Source: Mycolicibacterium frederiksbergense (GTDB lineage: Bacteria > Actinomycetota > Actinomycetes > Mycobacteriales > Mycobacteriaceae). From it: a stretch of DNA of 64,000 nucleotides. The DNA lies in NCBI RefSeq assembly GCF_029893345.1, contig NZ_JARXVE010000013.1, forward strand, positions 62,001 to 126,000. The letters run 5' to 3'. The first letter of the stretch is position 1. The number at the start of each line of letters is the position of its first letter. The translations under genes were made by a program, and so were the position numbers. Below, in pieces: positions 43,530 to 52,070 of the stretch. The notes under the pieces are model-generated. The model saw only the letters and a program-made list of their open reading frames with translations. It had not been told where the DNA came from and made no database searches.

Positions 43530-44405
43530 GTGAGTAGCAGCTTGTATTCGGATCGGCACGGCCGAGGGACACCCCAGACTGCCCAGACGCTTCCTGCTAC
43601 CACGAAGGAAGCACTACTGAACTACGTGCAATCCCGTGTTGAAGCGAACTGGCTCGCGGAGTCGTTTCCCGAGCACTGCTACGACGGGAACGGCATAACG
43701 GGCACCGATCACGGTGCAGTTGTGTCCTACTTGGGCGCAGTAGTGCCGCAGATCAAATGGCCGCTGTCAGTCAACCGAGATGCCAGCGACGATGCTGTGT
43801 TCGACCTCCTTGAAGTAGCAGTGCAGCAGATTTCATTACCGAAGCGCGCGGGGTGGCATGACTTCTTCAAGCACCATGAGCTGGAGTTCGACGGCGATGC
43901 AGGGAGTATCGAGTTCCGCACCGCCGTCAACATGATCCTCAGCAGAGGCGGTTCAGCGTTCGCGATGGACATCGCGGGGGAGGTGCAGCGGATCATCCCC
44001 GAGGAGGTTGTTCATTCGCTCGATTCGCTTCAAGTACCAACGGGCGATGAAGTTCTCGACAATCTACTGGCGGAAGCTCATCGTCTGTACGTGTCGCGCC
44101 GTGCAGCGGACCGCTACTTGGCACTAGAGAAGCTATGGGATGGCTTCGAGCGGTTGAAGACAATCGACGGCTCGAACAAAGCGATTGGTGCAGATCGGCT
44201 TGTCGCGAACGTTGAACCGCCCGAACTGCGAGACTCCGTCACGGCGGAGATGCGGGAACTAACGCGTATCGGCAACCAGTTCCAGATTCGGCACCATGAA
44301 ACCGACAAGATCGCTGTCCCAGTCGTTACGCAGGACTACTTGATGCGCCGCATGTCTGCCATGATTGCCCTGCTTATCGAGGCCCGCGAGCGATCTGCGC
44401 GGTAA
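43530..44405 (+). CDS. Unknown island protein with C-terminal helical domain
   Basis: A 291-aa soluble protein starting at GTG 43530 (GAGG upstream). I do not recognise the N-terminal half (ATTKEALLNYVQSRVEANWL..., GWHDFFKHHELEFD). The C-terminal third is helical and contains YLALEKLWDGFERLKTI, LTRIGNQFQIRHHETDK and a final DYLMRRMSAMIALLIE. This resembles C-terminal segments I associate with abortive-infection or HEPN-like proteins, but the R-x4-6-H motif is not clean. It lies inside the island downstream of AIPR, separated by 412 bases, so it is probably transcribed on its own. Possible defence role by context only. Confidence 0.6.
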   Translation: MSSSLYSDRHGRGTPQTAQTLPATTKEALLNYVQSRVEANWLAESFPEHCYDGNGITGTDHGAVVSYLGAVVPQIKWPLSVNRDASDDAVFDLLEVAVQQISLPKRAGWHDFFKHHELEFDGDAGSIEFRTAVNMILSRGGSAFAMDIAGEVQRIIPEEVVHSLDSLQVPTGDEVLDNLLAEAHRLYVSRRAADRYLALEKLWDGFERLKTIDGSNKAIGADRLVANVEPPELRDSVTAEMRELTRIGNQFQIRHHETDKIAVPVVTQDYLMRRMSAMIALLIEARERSAR

Positions 44406-44577
44406 TAATCCTGCTTCTTCGTCTGAAGCATCGTGGGTGTAAACAATATGTATGCACGCGTCACCAACACTGGCCAATGGCACCCAACGCACAAGGGGGT
44501 GTCAGTGCAGTTCATCCGTGTAATCGCTGAGGCAACCAGCTCTGTTTGAACGCAGCAAACGCCCACTGTAGCGGACA

Positions 44578-44607
44578 AGTGTCGGTTCGAGTCCGACAGG
44601 GGGCACC
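44578..44607 (+). repeat. Right att repeat (tRNA 3'-end duplicate)
   Basis: AGTGTCGGTTCGAGTCCGAC then A and GGGGGCACC. Only this segment and a preceding GCGGAC resemble the tRNA; no full tRNA is present, so it is a duplicated 3' end marking the right junction of the island. Confidence 0.8.
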
Positions 44608-44750
44608 GGATTTGTTGCAGGTCAGAGGGCTTTTCGGTCGCGCGGGCGTGCGGTCGAGCGCGTCCCGGGCTACACGTCCACATCTGTGCAGAAACGAACA
44701 ACCCGTTCAACCTGCGGGTTTCCTGAGTGGGTGCCTGTTAGATTCTGGCG

Positions 44751-45593
44751 ATGGTCCAGCGACTCGCTATCCGTATTGACGTCGGTCCCGCTGCGCCTCT
44801 GGATCTCGTCACCCAGTTGATCCAGAGCACCAGCACCGTCTGTAATACCGCGCTGGCCCTAGACCGGCAATCTGAGCTCAACCGAGCAACGCGATTGCTT
44901 CCACTTGACGACCCAGCGCGAATGGAGCTGATCGAGTATCTGCAAACGGGCAGAGCTCGACCGTTTGGCGGCTATGCCGGCGACTACCTCGACGACGACA
45001 AACTCTATCGGTACCCCGGTCGAATACAACGCATTCTTGAACACCTACTGCTGTCTAGCGCTGTGTTTGGTATGCCGGGTGGACAGCCTCCCGCAGAGGC
45101 CCAGGCTGCGTATCTACTTGACGCGCTACCAGATTCTGGGCCGTTGGTGCCGACTGTGAAACGAATCTCGTACAGAAACCCGCTGGAAATAGTCCTTGAA
45201 GGCTTCACGTGGGGACATCTGGCGGTAAGCGGGGTCACCGGCGGTTCACTGTTCGCGCTGCTCAATTTCATTGGGTACGTAGGACCCAAACGAAACAAGT
45301 TGAAGGCAGAGGCCACGAAGACAACTGCAGAGGCCACAAAGGCTAAGGCAGAAGCCGGAAAGCTTGATGCTGAAGCTGAAGAGGCTCGAGCCCGTGCCCT
45401 CCAGATCCGAACTGAGGCAGAGTGTAAGGCCGAGGTCACCCGCGTGTTGCTTCGCCGCGTGCAGGATGGTGACGCGGTCCTGACACCACAGCAGATCAGC
45501 GACATTGTGGACGACCAGACAATCGGTGCGATCCTTGAGTTGACTCAGCGACCGCTTGAGATCGAAGACCGATCTGACGACAAGACGGGATAG
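44751..45593 (+). CDS. Unknown protein with one membrane helix and Ala/Glu/Lys coiled coil
   Basis: 280 aa, no recognised family. A soluble N-terminal ~155 residues precede one hydrophobic segment (LAVSGVTGGSLFALLNFIGYV), then a long charged helix with repeated KAEATK/AEA units (about residues 185-225), and a short helical end. TTAGAT at 44738 lies 7 bases before the ATG and there is no ribosome site, which suggests a leaderless transcript. It begins 143 bases beyond the right att repeat, and its end overlaps a recombinase remnant on the other strand. Confidence 0.65.
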   Translation: MVQRLAIRIDVGPAAPLDLVTQLIQSTSTVCNTALALDRQSELNRATRLLPLDDPARMELIEYLQTGRARPFGGYAGDYLDDDKLYRYPGRIQRILEHLLLSSAVFGMPGGQPPAEAQAAYLLDALPDSGPLVPTVKRISYRNPLEIVLEGFTWGHLAVSGVTGGSLFALLNFIGYVGPKRNKLKAEATKTTAEATKAKAEAGKLDAEAEEARARALQIRTEAECKAEVTRVLLRRVQDGDAVLTPQQISDIVDDQTIGAILELTQRPLEIEDRSDDKTG

Positions 45594-45965
45594 CTCATCG
45601 GCGGCGGGGGAGTCATCGAGACCTTTCGCGGGCTCACAGCGCCGCTTCTTGGCTGCCAATGTGGATTTGGTTCGCTCACTGATGAGTTCGCGTTCGTTCT
45701 GCGCGAAGCTGATCAGCATCATCGCCTGCGATCGGCCCGCTGCGGTGGTTAGGTCCAGGATCGCCAGCGACCACCTTTGCTGTTGTGCTGCCTCGATGAT
45801 ATTGGAAGCGTTCACGATTGATCGGCTCAAGTGGTCCAGCTCTAGGACCACCAGGTCGTCACTCTGTCCAGCTGCCAACAGTTGCAACACTTCCTGCAGC
45901 TTCGGTCCGATGCTCTTGCCTCTCACCCCTTCGTAAGCGAAGTGCTCAACGGTCCAGCCGCGGGC
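45566..45965 (-). pseudogene. Serine recombinase remnant, catalytic-domain fragment
   Basis: The minus strand encodes VHARGWTVEHFAYEGVRGKS, then LVVLELDHLSRSIVNASNIIE, LAILDLTTAAGRSQAMMLIS and ERELISERTKSTLAAKK. This is the middle of a resolvase/invertase domain. A stop lies directly before it, so the ~40 N-terminal residues with the catalytic serine are lost, and the DRLSRS block has His for Arg (LDHLSRS). Downstream the frame runs antisense into the neighbouring gene without family sequence. Unrelated in detail to the remnant at 40922. Confidence 0.7.
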
Positions 45966-46345
45966 GTGGACTCAGTGTCTATAGTGTCGCGTTGTGCGTC
46001 TCGGCCATAGCCGTGGACCTGTTCGTCAGTGCTCACCCGTTTGTAGCCAAACATCAACTGTTGCTTAGGCCCTCGCATGCATGTTTGGGCCGGTATCTCG
46101 CGCGTTCCTGTCGGTTGGGGCGTAACGGACCTATGCGCCCTAAATCAAGGTAGGGAATTGGCACCGAAATTGGATCGCCACGGAAGGTTGCAGCGAACCT
46201 GTCGCGCAGCGGTGCATAACGAAAGTGTGTCGTCCGGAGCTGCATGCAGCCACTCGGGAGTACACAACGGCACCCAAGTCGCAACATCACCCAAAACGCT
46301 GCACGACCTGTGAGACCGGCTCGAACGACTCGGCAGCCTTCGCGC
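45966..46345. other. Gap of ~380 bases with an 8-bp inverted repeat
   Basis: No coding frame stands out. CCAAACAT at 46047-46054 and ATGTTTGG at 46081-46088 are inverted. Its place just upstream of a recombinase remnant allows a former recombination (res-like) site, without further support. Confidence 0.4.
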
Positions 46346-47062
46346 CTAATCTGGTGGAGGTCGACCCTTCGGGTGATAACCGTGCTGACGCCAGAAGTAC
46401 GTCACTTCATTTTTGATAATCCACCACAGCGCCCATATGCGGTTGTTCTTTGACTTTAGGGGCGTACTGCGGCGCTTGATCGGCTTAAGGCGTTCTTGTT
46501 CGATGTCATACTGCCAGTCGCGACCATAGACGTCGCGGAACTCAATATAACTCTTGTGCCCAGCGATTGTAACCCACTCAAGCCCAACCGAACTCGACTG
46601 GCCAGGGTCAATCTTGATTGCAAACATGTAGCTCTCAATAGCCGCCTTTGGCATCCGCTTACCGTGGCTCTTCTTCGCCGCTCGATAAAACTCATGAGAA
46701 GGAAACGCTGCGATCGTTGGCCCGCCGAACACAACCGCGCCGCTGTAGTTACCAGATTGAGCCGCCGACCATAACGAACGATTCTTGGGTACTACTCTGA
46801 CTCCGACGATCGGCTTATCTGAGCGGTTATAGACGTAGTACTGGCCGCTAAGCTCGAAGTAAATGAGCGACGCCTGAGCCCACTTCTCCTGTCGCCTGCC
46901 GATTGCATACGCAACTGCGGCGATGAGGGCCGCAATCCCGGTGGCAAAGCCACTAAACCAGTCGGAGGCGGTTCCCCACACATCTGCATGGAACGGGTAG
47001 TGCCACAGATCCCCCAGCCAGTTCACCGCACGATTGTGCACGAGAAGCACGCAAACTGGCAT
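46346..47062 (-). CDS. Unknown membrane-anchored protein
   Basis: About 238 aa from ATG 47062 (the frame is open 44 codons further, but that part overlaps a decayed IS3 orfB and is not coding here). One N-terminal helix (ATGIAALIAAVAYAIG) is followed by RRQEKWAQ and a mostly beta-rich soluble domain with LSGQYYVYNRSDKPIVGVRV, WVTIAGHKSYIEFRDVYGRDWQYD, and a basic end. The pattern of a membrane-tethered domain responding to ligand is common in mobile-element cargo; no family recognised. Start is uncertain. Confidence 0.6.
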   Translation of the reverse strand: MPVCVLLVHNRAVNWLGDLWHYPFHADVWGTASDWFSGFATGIAALIAAVAYAIGRRQEKWAQASLIYFELSGQYYVYNRSDKPIVGVRVVPKNRSLWSAAQSGNYSGAVVFGGPTIAAFPSHEFYRAAKKSHGKRMPKAAIESYMFAIKIDPGQSSSVGLEWVTIAGHKSYIEFRDVYGRDWQYDIEQERLKPIKRRSTPLKSKNNRIWALWWIIKNEVTYFWRQHGYHPKGRPPPD

Positions 47063-47099
47063 TACCCAGGTGGCTGGTACCCCGAGGACCGGGTGACAG

Positions 47100-47260
47100 G
47101 GCCCGGCCAGAAACCCGCAAGGGGATCCTCCAGTGTTGTCGCGATGGATTCGTGGCGCGGTGTTGCCCGGTCGCCCGGCACGCGAACCGTTCACCTGACC
47201 CCCAGCACCCGCTGGAGGTGACGAGCGGCTGCCCCGCCGGCGTTCCTGGGTCTAGCAGTT
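47100..47260 (-). pseudogene. IS3-family orfB remnant
   Basis: Just after the orfA stop, two minus-strand frames together give AARHLQRVLGVR and ERFACRATGQHRAT, which match the start of IS3-type OrfB (HLQRVLGVSERRACRVLGQHR pattern). A frameshift and loss of the remaining DDE domain make it inactive. Confidence 0.65.
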
Positions 47261-47533
47261 TTACTTGGCGATCTCCTTGAGCGCTGGCTTCTCCAACTCG
47301 ACATCGGCCAACAGGCGCTTGAGCGTGGCGTTTTCACATTCGAGGACCTTGAGCTTCTTGGCGTCTTCGGCCTTGAGCCAACCGAACTGGTTAAGCCTGC
47401 GGTGATGTGTCGCATCGGAGACGCCGAGTTCGCGGCATACCGCCGTCGTGGGCTTGCTCTCGGCTACCAGCCGATCAGCGCCCATCAACTTCCGCACAAT
47501 CTGTTCGGGACTATGCGGCTTCCTCGTCGCCAT
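47261..47533 (-). pseudogene. IS3-family orfA (transposase helix-turn-helix subunit) of a decayed IS
   Basis: A 90-aa OrfA-like protein: KPHSPEQIVRKLMGADRLVAE, SKPTTAVCRELGVSDATHHR, then the leucine-zipper-like KKLKVLECENATLKRLLADVELE. The start is ATG 47533. The reading frame is intact but the element is not, as orfB is reduced to a short, shifted stub. No terminal inverted repeats could be fixed by eye. Confidence 0.75.
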
Positions 47534-47572
47534 GATCCTGTCGAGCCTTCCTGCCCACAATGCGGGCCGCAA

Positions 47573-48036
47573 GACTCTCAGACGCCCTGGATCAACTGAC
47601 CGGGGTCAGGCCACTACGAGTCCGACGATTGGTGGCACATACGGCTGCCACCAATCGGTTTGGTTGGTGATTTCAACGGGGAGCGGGCCGGCCACCGGCA
47701 TTTGCGTCGTCGTGTATCTCAGTTTTGCAGTCCGGCAGTCAGATTAGGGCATCGTAGGTTGAGGAAGCAGGTTCGTGAGCAGATAGGCTTGCTCTACCAA
47801 TTGGGTCGATGTCTAGATCGCGAGTTCGCGTCGTCCCAGGTTGGGTTGTAGCCGGCATGAGCAGACTAATTGCGCGGTGTACCCAAGTACGCCTCCAACT
47901 CCATCGATCAGTGCAACCAGTCCGACCCAATCTGTTGGGAAGGTGGCTGGGACATGGGCGCCCACGTGTCCTATGTGCAATCCGGAAAGGTCGCGCAGGC
48001 AGCCGATTTCGCCGCCAGTCGGCTCTCGGGTCCCAG
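47573..48036. other. 464-base gap with a hairpin
   Basis: No gene found. A perfect 11-bp inverted repeat GATTGGTGGCA (47627-47637) / TGCCACCAATC (47646-47656) with an 8-base loop lies near the left end. Around 47800 the minus strand contains AATTGGTAGAGCA, like a tRNA D arm, but no complete tRNA can be folded. Likely the scarred right border of the accessory region. Confidence 0.5.
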
Positions 48037-48819
48037 CTATAGACCTTGAGTTGCCAGCCAGCTGTCGATACTTTCGGCGACAGCCTGCGAACCAGGCTCG
48101 AGCATCATGGCGTGTCCCATCTCGGGAAATAGCTCCACATCGGTCTGGTACATCCCGGCGACCGCGGATGCGTGCCCGCGGACTCGCATGCCGTCGTCCT
48201 CTACGCCGAGAACCAGCATGGGCGCTGCGATACGGCGAGCATCGGGAGGCCGGTTCACCGTTTCTCGTGCGGCGCGTCTGCTCTCGGGCTCCAAACGTGC
48301 CGAGCTGGATTTGATGATGGAGTCGGGGGTGTGTGCACTGAACACAAATTCACGGGCCAACGCCGGAGTTCCAAACAAGTCAGCTGGATTGCCGAAGGTG
48401 TTGCTACGCAGAACAAGCCACGGGTGACGGAGAACGGTACGCAATGCCCATCGTCGTAATCCCTGCGGTGTGCCGGGCGCCATGAGTACCCCCGCTGGAG
48501 CGCCGTGCATCGCAAGGAAATTCAGCACGGCCCAACAACCCAGGGAATGGCCGATGAGCACCGGTGCGACCCCTAGTTTGTCGACCGCGGCGTGCACGTC
48601 GTCCACGTAGTCGGCAATCGAACAAGAGTTGAGTGGCTTGGCCAAGCTGCTTGCACCGTGGCCGCGAAGGCTCAGCGCGACGGCGCGGTAGGCCCGGTCG
48701 GCGAAGAAGTCCGGAAAATGCTCGTCCCAGCACCATGCTGCGACACAGGCGCCGTGAACGAAGAGCAGCGGCACTGAATGGGATTCGGTGGCTGACCCCT
48801 TGTCGATCACTTCGAGCAT
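48037..48819 (-). CDS. Alpha/beta hydrolase
   Basis: A 260-aa hydrolase with the oxyanion HG motif (LLFVHGACVAAWCWDEHF), the nucleophile elbow GHSLGCW, an acid candidate in LVLGVEDDGM and the catalytic His in EMGHAMML. It is similar in layout to esterase/haloperoxidase-type hydrolases. Substrate not predictable. It marks the return to ordinary backbone composition. Confidence 0.86.
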   Translation of the reverse strand: MLEVIDKGSATESHSVPLLFVHGACVAAWCWDEHFPDFFADRAYRAVALSLRGHGASSLAKPLNSCSIADYVDDVHAAVDKLGVAPVLIGHSLGCWAVLNFLAMHGAPAGVLMAPGTPQGLRRWALRTVLRHPWLVLRSNTFGNPADLFGTPALAREFVFSAHTPDSIIKSSSARLEPESRRAARETVNRPPDARRIAAPMLVLGVEDDGMRVRGHASAVAGMYQTDVELFPEMGHAMMLEPGSQAVAESIDSWLATQGL

Positions 48820-48996
48820 GCGGTGCCCCCTCGACCAGGTAGTGCCATTGGCGGAGTTATTTTCTCAAGCCGTGTGCGCCTGACCGCTCAATTCGGCAGA
48901 TTCCGTTAGGCCTGCTCAACCTTAAAATTTATGGCGGGCCGTGCGACGGACGTAGTGTGCAAGCAAGGGTTTTGACCACTGGAACGGGGTACACCG

Positions 48997-50145
48997 ATGA
49001 CCGAACCACTCCCCAAGACTGCTTTGGAATTGCGGTCGTTGGTGACACCAGACGGCACGTTGGAGTTGTCGCTTCACGAGGTTGCGGTTCCCACCCCGGG
49101 CCCCGACGACGTCGTGGTCCGGGTCGAAGCCTCGCCGATCAATCCGTCAGACCTGGGCCTACTGATTCCCAACGCCGCCGACATGTCGAAGGCGACGGTC
49201 GCGGGCACCCCAGAGCGTCCCGTCGTCACCGCACCGCTGGCCTCGGGAGCACTGTCAGGTCTGTCGGCGCGCGTCGGCACCTCGATGCCGGTGGGTAACG
49301 AAGGCGCGGGCACCGTGGTGGCGGCGGGGGAGTCGGCCCTGGCGCAAGCCCTGCTCGGCAAGACGGTCGGGATCGCCGGCGGCGGGATGTACGCGCAGTA
49401 CCGAGTGGTCAACGCCGCCACCTGTCTGGTGCTGCCCGAGGGCGCCACCGCGAAGGACGGCGCCTCGTCGTTCGTCAACCCGCTCACGGCGCTGGGGATG
49501 CTGGAAACCATGCGCCGCGAAGGGCATTCGGCTCTGGTGCACACGGCGGCGGCATCCAACCTCGGCCAGATGCTGCTCAAGCTCTGCCTCGCCGACGGGG
49601 TGCCGTTGGTCAACATCGTCCGCAAGGCCGAACAGGAAGAATTGCTGCGCAGCCTGGGTGCGGCCCACGTCTGCAACTCGGCGTCACCGTCATTCGAGGC
49701 CGACCTCCTCGAGGCGCTCAAGGCGACGTCGGCGACGCTGGCGTTCGACGCCACTGGCGGGGGCACGCTGGCCAGTCAGATCCTCAACGGCATGGAGCAG
49801 GCGGCCAACGAGACCGCGACGCAGTTCTCCCGATACGGGTCGGCCGTGCACAAGCAGGTCTACATCTACGGCCACCTCGACACCGGCCCCACCGTCCTCA
49901 CCAGAAACTTCGGCATGGCCTGGGGTGTGGGCGGCTGGCTGCTCACCCCGTTTCTCGCCGGTGCCGGGGCGGAGACCATCGTCAGGCTTCGGGCCCGCGT
50001 CGCCGCGGAGCTCACCACGACCTTCGCGAGTGCCTACACCCAAGAGGTCTCACTGGCCGGCATGCTCAAGCCCGACGCGTTCAACAGCTACCTCAAGAAG
50101 GCGACCGGCGAGAAATTCTTGGTGACCCCTCAGGCCGCCCCGTAG
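48997..50145 (+). CDS. Zinc-type alcohol dehydrogenase/quinone oxidoreductase family protein (MDR)
   Basis: A 382-aa medium-chain dehydrogenase/reductase. The catalytic GroES-like domain has VVVRVEASPINPSDLG and VGNEGAGTVVAAG; the nucleotide domain has SALVHTAAASNLGQMLLKLC with a variant GxGxxG (AAASNLGQ). No zinc-ligand cysteines are evident, so a quinone-reductase-like, NADPH-using role is more likely than alcohol dehydrogenase. It has a standalone promoter region, and ends at a repeated hairpin. Confidence 0.85.
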   Translation: MTEPLPKTALELRSLVTPDGTLELSLHEVAVPTPGPDDVVVRVEASPINPSDLGLLIPNAADMSKATVAGTPERPVVTAPLASGALSGLSARVGTSMPVGNEGAGTVVAAGESALAQALLGKTVGIAGGGMYAQYRVVNAATCLVLPEGATAKDGASSFVNPLTALGMLETMRREGHSALVHTAAASNLGQMLLKLCLADGVPLVNIVRKAEQEELLRSLGAAHVCNSASPSFEADLLEALKATSATLAFDATGGGTLASQILNGMEQAANETATQFSRYGSAVHKQVYIYGHLDTGPTVLTRNFGMAWGVGGWLLTPFLAGAGAETIVRLRARVAAELTTTFASAYTQEVSLAGMLKPDAFNSYLKKATGEKFLVTPQAAP

Positions 50146-50155
50146 CCGCAAGGCA

Positions 50156-50214
50156 TTGAGATTGCAACCAGGGCTGTGATCGGCGAGAAATCACGACCGT
50201 GTGCGCAATCTCAA
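50156..50214. terminator. Convergent-gene hairpin element, copy 1
   Basis: TTGAGATTGC (50156-50165) pairs exactly with 50205-50214. An inner pair GGCTGTGAT / ATCACGACC (50172-50180, 50190-50198) matches at 7 of 9. It lies between the convergent MDR and GH16 genes. Read on the minus strand it is nearly identical to the element at 52071-52129. Confidence 0.75.
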
Positions 50215-50230
50215 CGCCGAACTGGCCCAC

Positions 50231-51070
50231 TTACCAGACGCGCACGTAGTCCACGAGCATGTCGGCCGGGTAGGTACCGCCGCTGGGATCTTCTCCGCCC
50301 GAGCCTGCGACCGCGAGGTTCAGCACCACGAACATCGTGTAGCCCGGCTGGTTGAACGGCCAGTCAGGTAGCTGACTCGCCGAGACCTCGAAGTAGGGCT
50401 TCGCACCTTCGGTGTAGTCCTGCCAGAACCGGGCACCGTTGGCGTCCCACTGGGTTCGCCAGGTGTGCCATGCGTTGTCCACGGCGATGTTGTGGGTCTC
50501 CCATTCGCCGCCGTTCGACTTGGCGTGCACGGTGGTCGCCGAGGGCCATTTACCGTTGCCGTACCACTCGACGATGTCGAGTTCGCCCTCGCCCAGGGTG
50601 CCCAGCCAGAAGGCCGGCCAGGCGCCCGCGGTCAGGCAGTTGAACTTGATCCGCGCCTCCCAGGTATGGCCGGCGCCGCCCTCCCAGACGCTGGCCAGCT
50701 TGGCGCCGTAATAGGCGTCACCTTCTTTGGTGGCGCGGATGACGAGATTCCCCTTGCCGTCGAGGAAGGCGTTCTTGCGATCGTCCCGGTATTGGCCGAT
50801 GCGGCCCGGCTGCTCCCAGTAGGTGGGGTCCTTGATGGTCTCGCGGGCCTTCGCGATGGTCCACTTCGACGCACTGGGCGCCGAGCCGGCCGCCCCATCG
50901 AATTCGTCCGCGAACACGTAGGTCACGGCGGATTCCGGCGCAGCCGGAGCCGGAGCTGGCGGTCTCTGGGGCTTGGTCGGGAGGGCACTGGCTTGCGGGG
51001 CGGGGATTGCCGCGGCAAGCACGCCGAGACCCGACAACATCATCATGCTTCGACGGTCAAAGTTGGCCAT
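50231..51070 (-). CDS. Secreted GH16 family beta-glucanase-like hydrolase
   Basis: A 279-aa exported glycoside hydrolase. The signal FDRRSMMMLSGLG is Tat-like (twin arginine at residues 6-7), followed by a Pro/Ala linker. The GH16 catalytic motif ExDxxE is present as GELDIVEWYG (nucleophile and acid/base glutamates). WPAFWLGTLG and the end MLVDYVRVW are also typical. It probably cleaves beta-1,3- or mixed-linkage glucans. Mycobacteria carry few such enzymes; substrate might be environmental. Confidence 0.9.
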   Translation of the reverse strand: MANFDRRSMMMLSGLGVLAAAIPAPQASALPTKPQRPPAPAPAAPESAVTYVFADEFDGAAGSAPSASKWTIAKARETIKDPTYWEQPGRIGQYRDDRKNAFLDGKGNLVIRATKEGDAYYGAKLASVWEGGAGHTWEARIKFNCLTAGAWPAFWLGTLGEGELDIVEWYGNGKWPSATTVHAKSNGGEWETHNIAVDNAWHTWRTQWDANGARFWQDYTEGAKPYFEVSASQLPDWPFNQPGYTMFVVLNLAVAGSGGEDPSGGTYPADMLVDYVRVW

Positions 51071-51204
51071 ATCAGATCACGATAACCGTTGCCTCTTGGT
51101 GGGCAGGGATCGAACGGTTCGGCCAGCGGCGGTGTGCGCAGTTCAGAGGGTTTCCATAGCGAACGCTTCGAACCTCCTCAGCCAGCGCGGGCAGTGTGAG
51201 CTTC

Positions 51205-51516
51205 ATGACTATGCCGATCGAACCGACGCGCCGGGTGGGCGCTCACCGCGTGTCCGGCACGCGGCATCGGCATGGGTGGCACCGGCAGTGGTGGCAAAGC
51301 GCGCTGATTGCCGGACTGGCGCTCGCCGGAGCGTTCGTCGCCATCCTGCTCGGCGTCCACACCAGCGGACAGTGGGCGGGGCCGGTGGCCTCACTCGCTG
51401 GCTTCGCTGTCGCCATCACGGTGATCACGGTCGCGGTGATCAGCTGGGAACGCGTCGTCGCGAATGCCCGCAGCAACGGGCTGGTCGAACCCCCAGGCCC
51501 ACCCGAACCTCGCTAG
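51205..51516 (+). CDS. Small two-helix membrane protein
   Basis: A 103-aa protein with a basic, His/Trp-rich head (RRVGAHRVSGTRHRHGWHRQWW), two hydrophobic segments (SALIAGLALAGAFVAILLGV and VASLAGFAVAITVITVAVISW) and a short Pro-rich tail. GTG 51196 is an alternative start. Resembles small mycobacterial stress-associated membrane proteins such as UsfY in layout, without sequence proof. Confidence 0.65.
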   Translation: MTMPIEPTRRVGAHRVSGTRHRHGWHRQWWQSALIAGLALAGAFVAILLGVHTSGQWAGPVASLAGFAVAITVITVAVISWERVVANARSNGLVEPPGPPEPR

Positions 51517-51631
51517 CTGCCGATCGAGGTGGTCAGCCCGCCGGCCGGCAGCGACAATCATGCTGTGCCCGTGGCTCTCTCGTGTGAGATGCTCTGCCCG
51601 ACAATTTGTGGGATTACGGCCGGGGAGTGCG

Positions 51632-52054
51632 ATGAAGCTTGTCTTGGGGAGTGTTTCGGCGATGGTTCTGGTCGGAGCCGCTGTCGGTTTGGCCAGTCCG
51701 GCTGCCGCCGAAGAACTCAACGGCACCTATCGCTACGACTACAACGGTCCATCGACGTGGAGCACCTGGACCGTGACGCCGTGCGGTTCCGGATGCGTCG
51801 ACGTGGCGGCCACCGGCGGGGCGAACTGGGCGCCGTACGGCGGCCAGGCGCGGCTGGACAGCGGGCGTTGGACGATGGTGAGTCCGTGGACCGACGCGGG
51901 GACTTGTGACGGCGTTCCCGTCACCGCCTCACGCAAACTCTCCTGGGATGCGACAACACTTCGTGGCATTGGGTTCGCTGACTGGGAGGCCAACGACTGT
52001 GGCCCGGCCGAGCGAAGTGATCGGTTCGCGTTCACCTTGACCAAGCTGTCCTAG
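51632..52054 (+). CDS. Small secreted mycobacterial protein
   Basis: 140 aa. Start ATG 51632 follows CGGGGAG; the longer open frame is unsupported. A signal peptide (LVLGSVSAMVLVGAAVGLASPAAA) precedes a ~115-residue beta-rich domain beginning ELNGTYRYDYNGPSTWSTW, with four cysteines (two in PCGSGC) likely in disulfides. I recognise the ELNGTYxY type of mycobacterial exported protein but know no function. Confidence 0.78.
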   Translation: MKLVLGSVSAMVLVGAAVGLASPAAAEELNGTYRYDYNGPSTWSTWTVTPCGSGCVDVAATGGANWAPYGGQARLDSGRWTMVSPWTDAGTCDGVPVTASRKLSWDATTLRGIGFADWEANDCGPAERSDRFAFTLTKLS

Positions 52055-52070
52055 CCGGAGACAAGAAGCG

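Larger units (their letters stand above)
40142..44607. mobile_element. tRNA-integrated genomic island
   Basis: About 4.5 kb framed by a 30-bp direct repeat (29 of 30 identical) whose left copy is the tRNA-Leu 3' end. Contents are an integrase remnant next to the tRNA, a small acidic protein, a serine-recombinase remnant, an AIPR-family gene and an unknown gene. The AIPR gene is visibly A+T-richer than the backbone. With both recombinases broken, the island is probably no longer mobile on its own. Confidence 0.7.

Noticed and set aside
47790..47830. tRNA-like D-arm on the minus strand (AATTGGTAGAGCA)
   Set aside because: No acceptor stem, anticodon stem or T arm can be paired around it.
40142..48036. 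CRISPR array or complete prophage
   Set aside because: No regularly spaced repeats and no structural, lysis or packaging phage genes were seen; only recombinase remnants.
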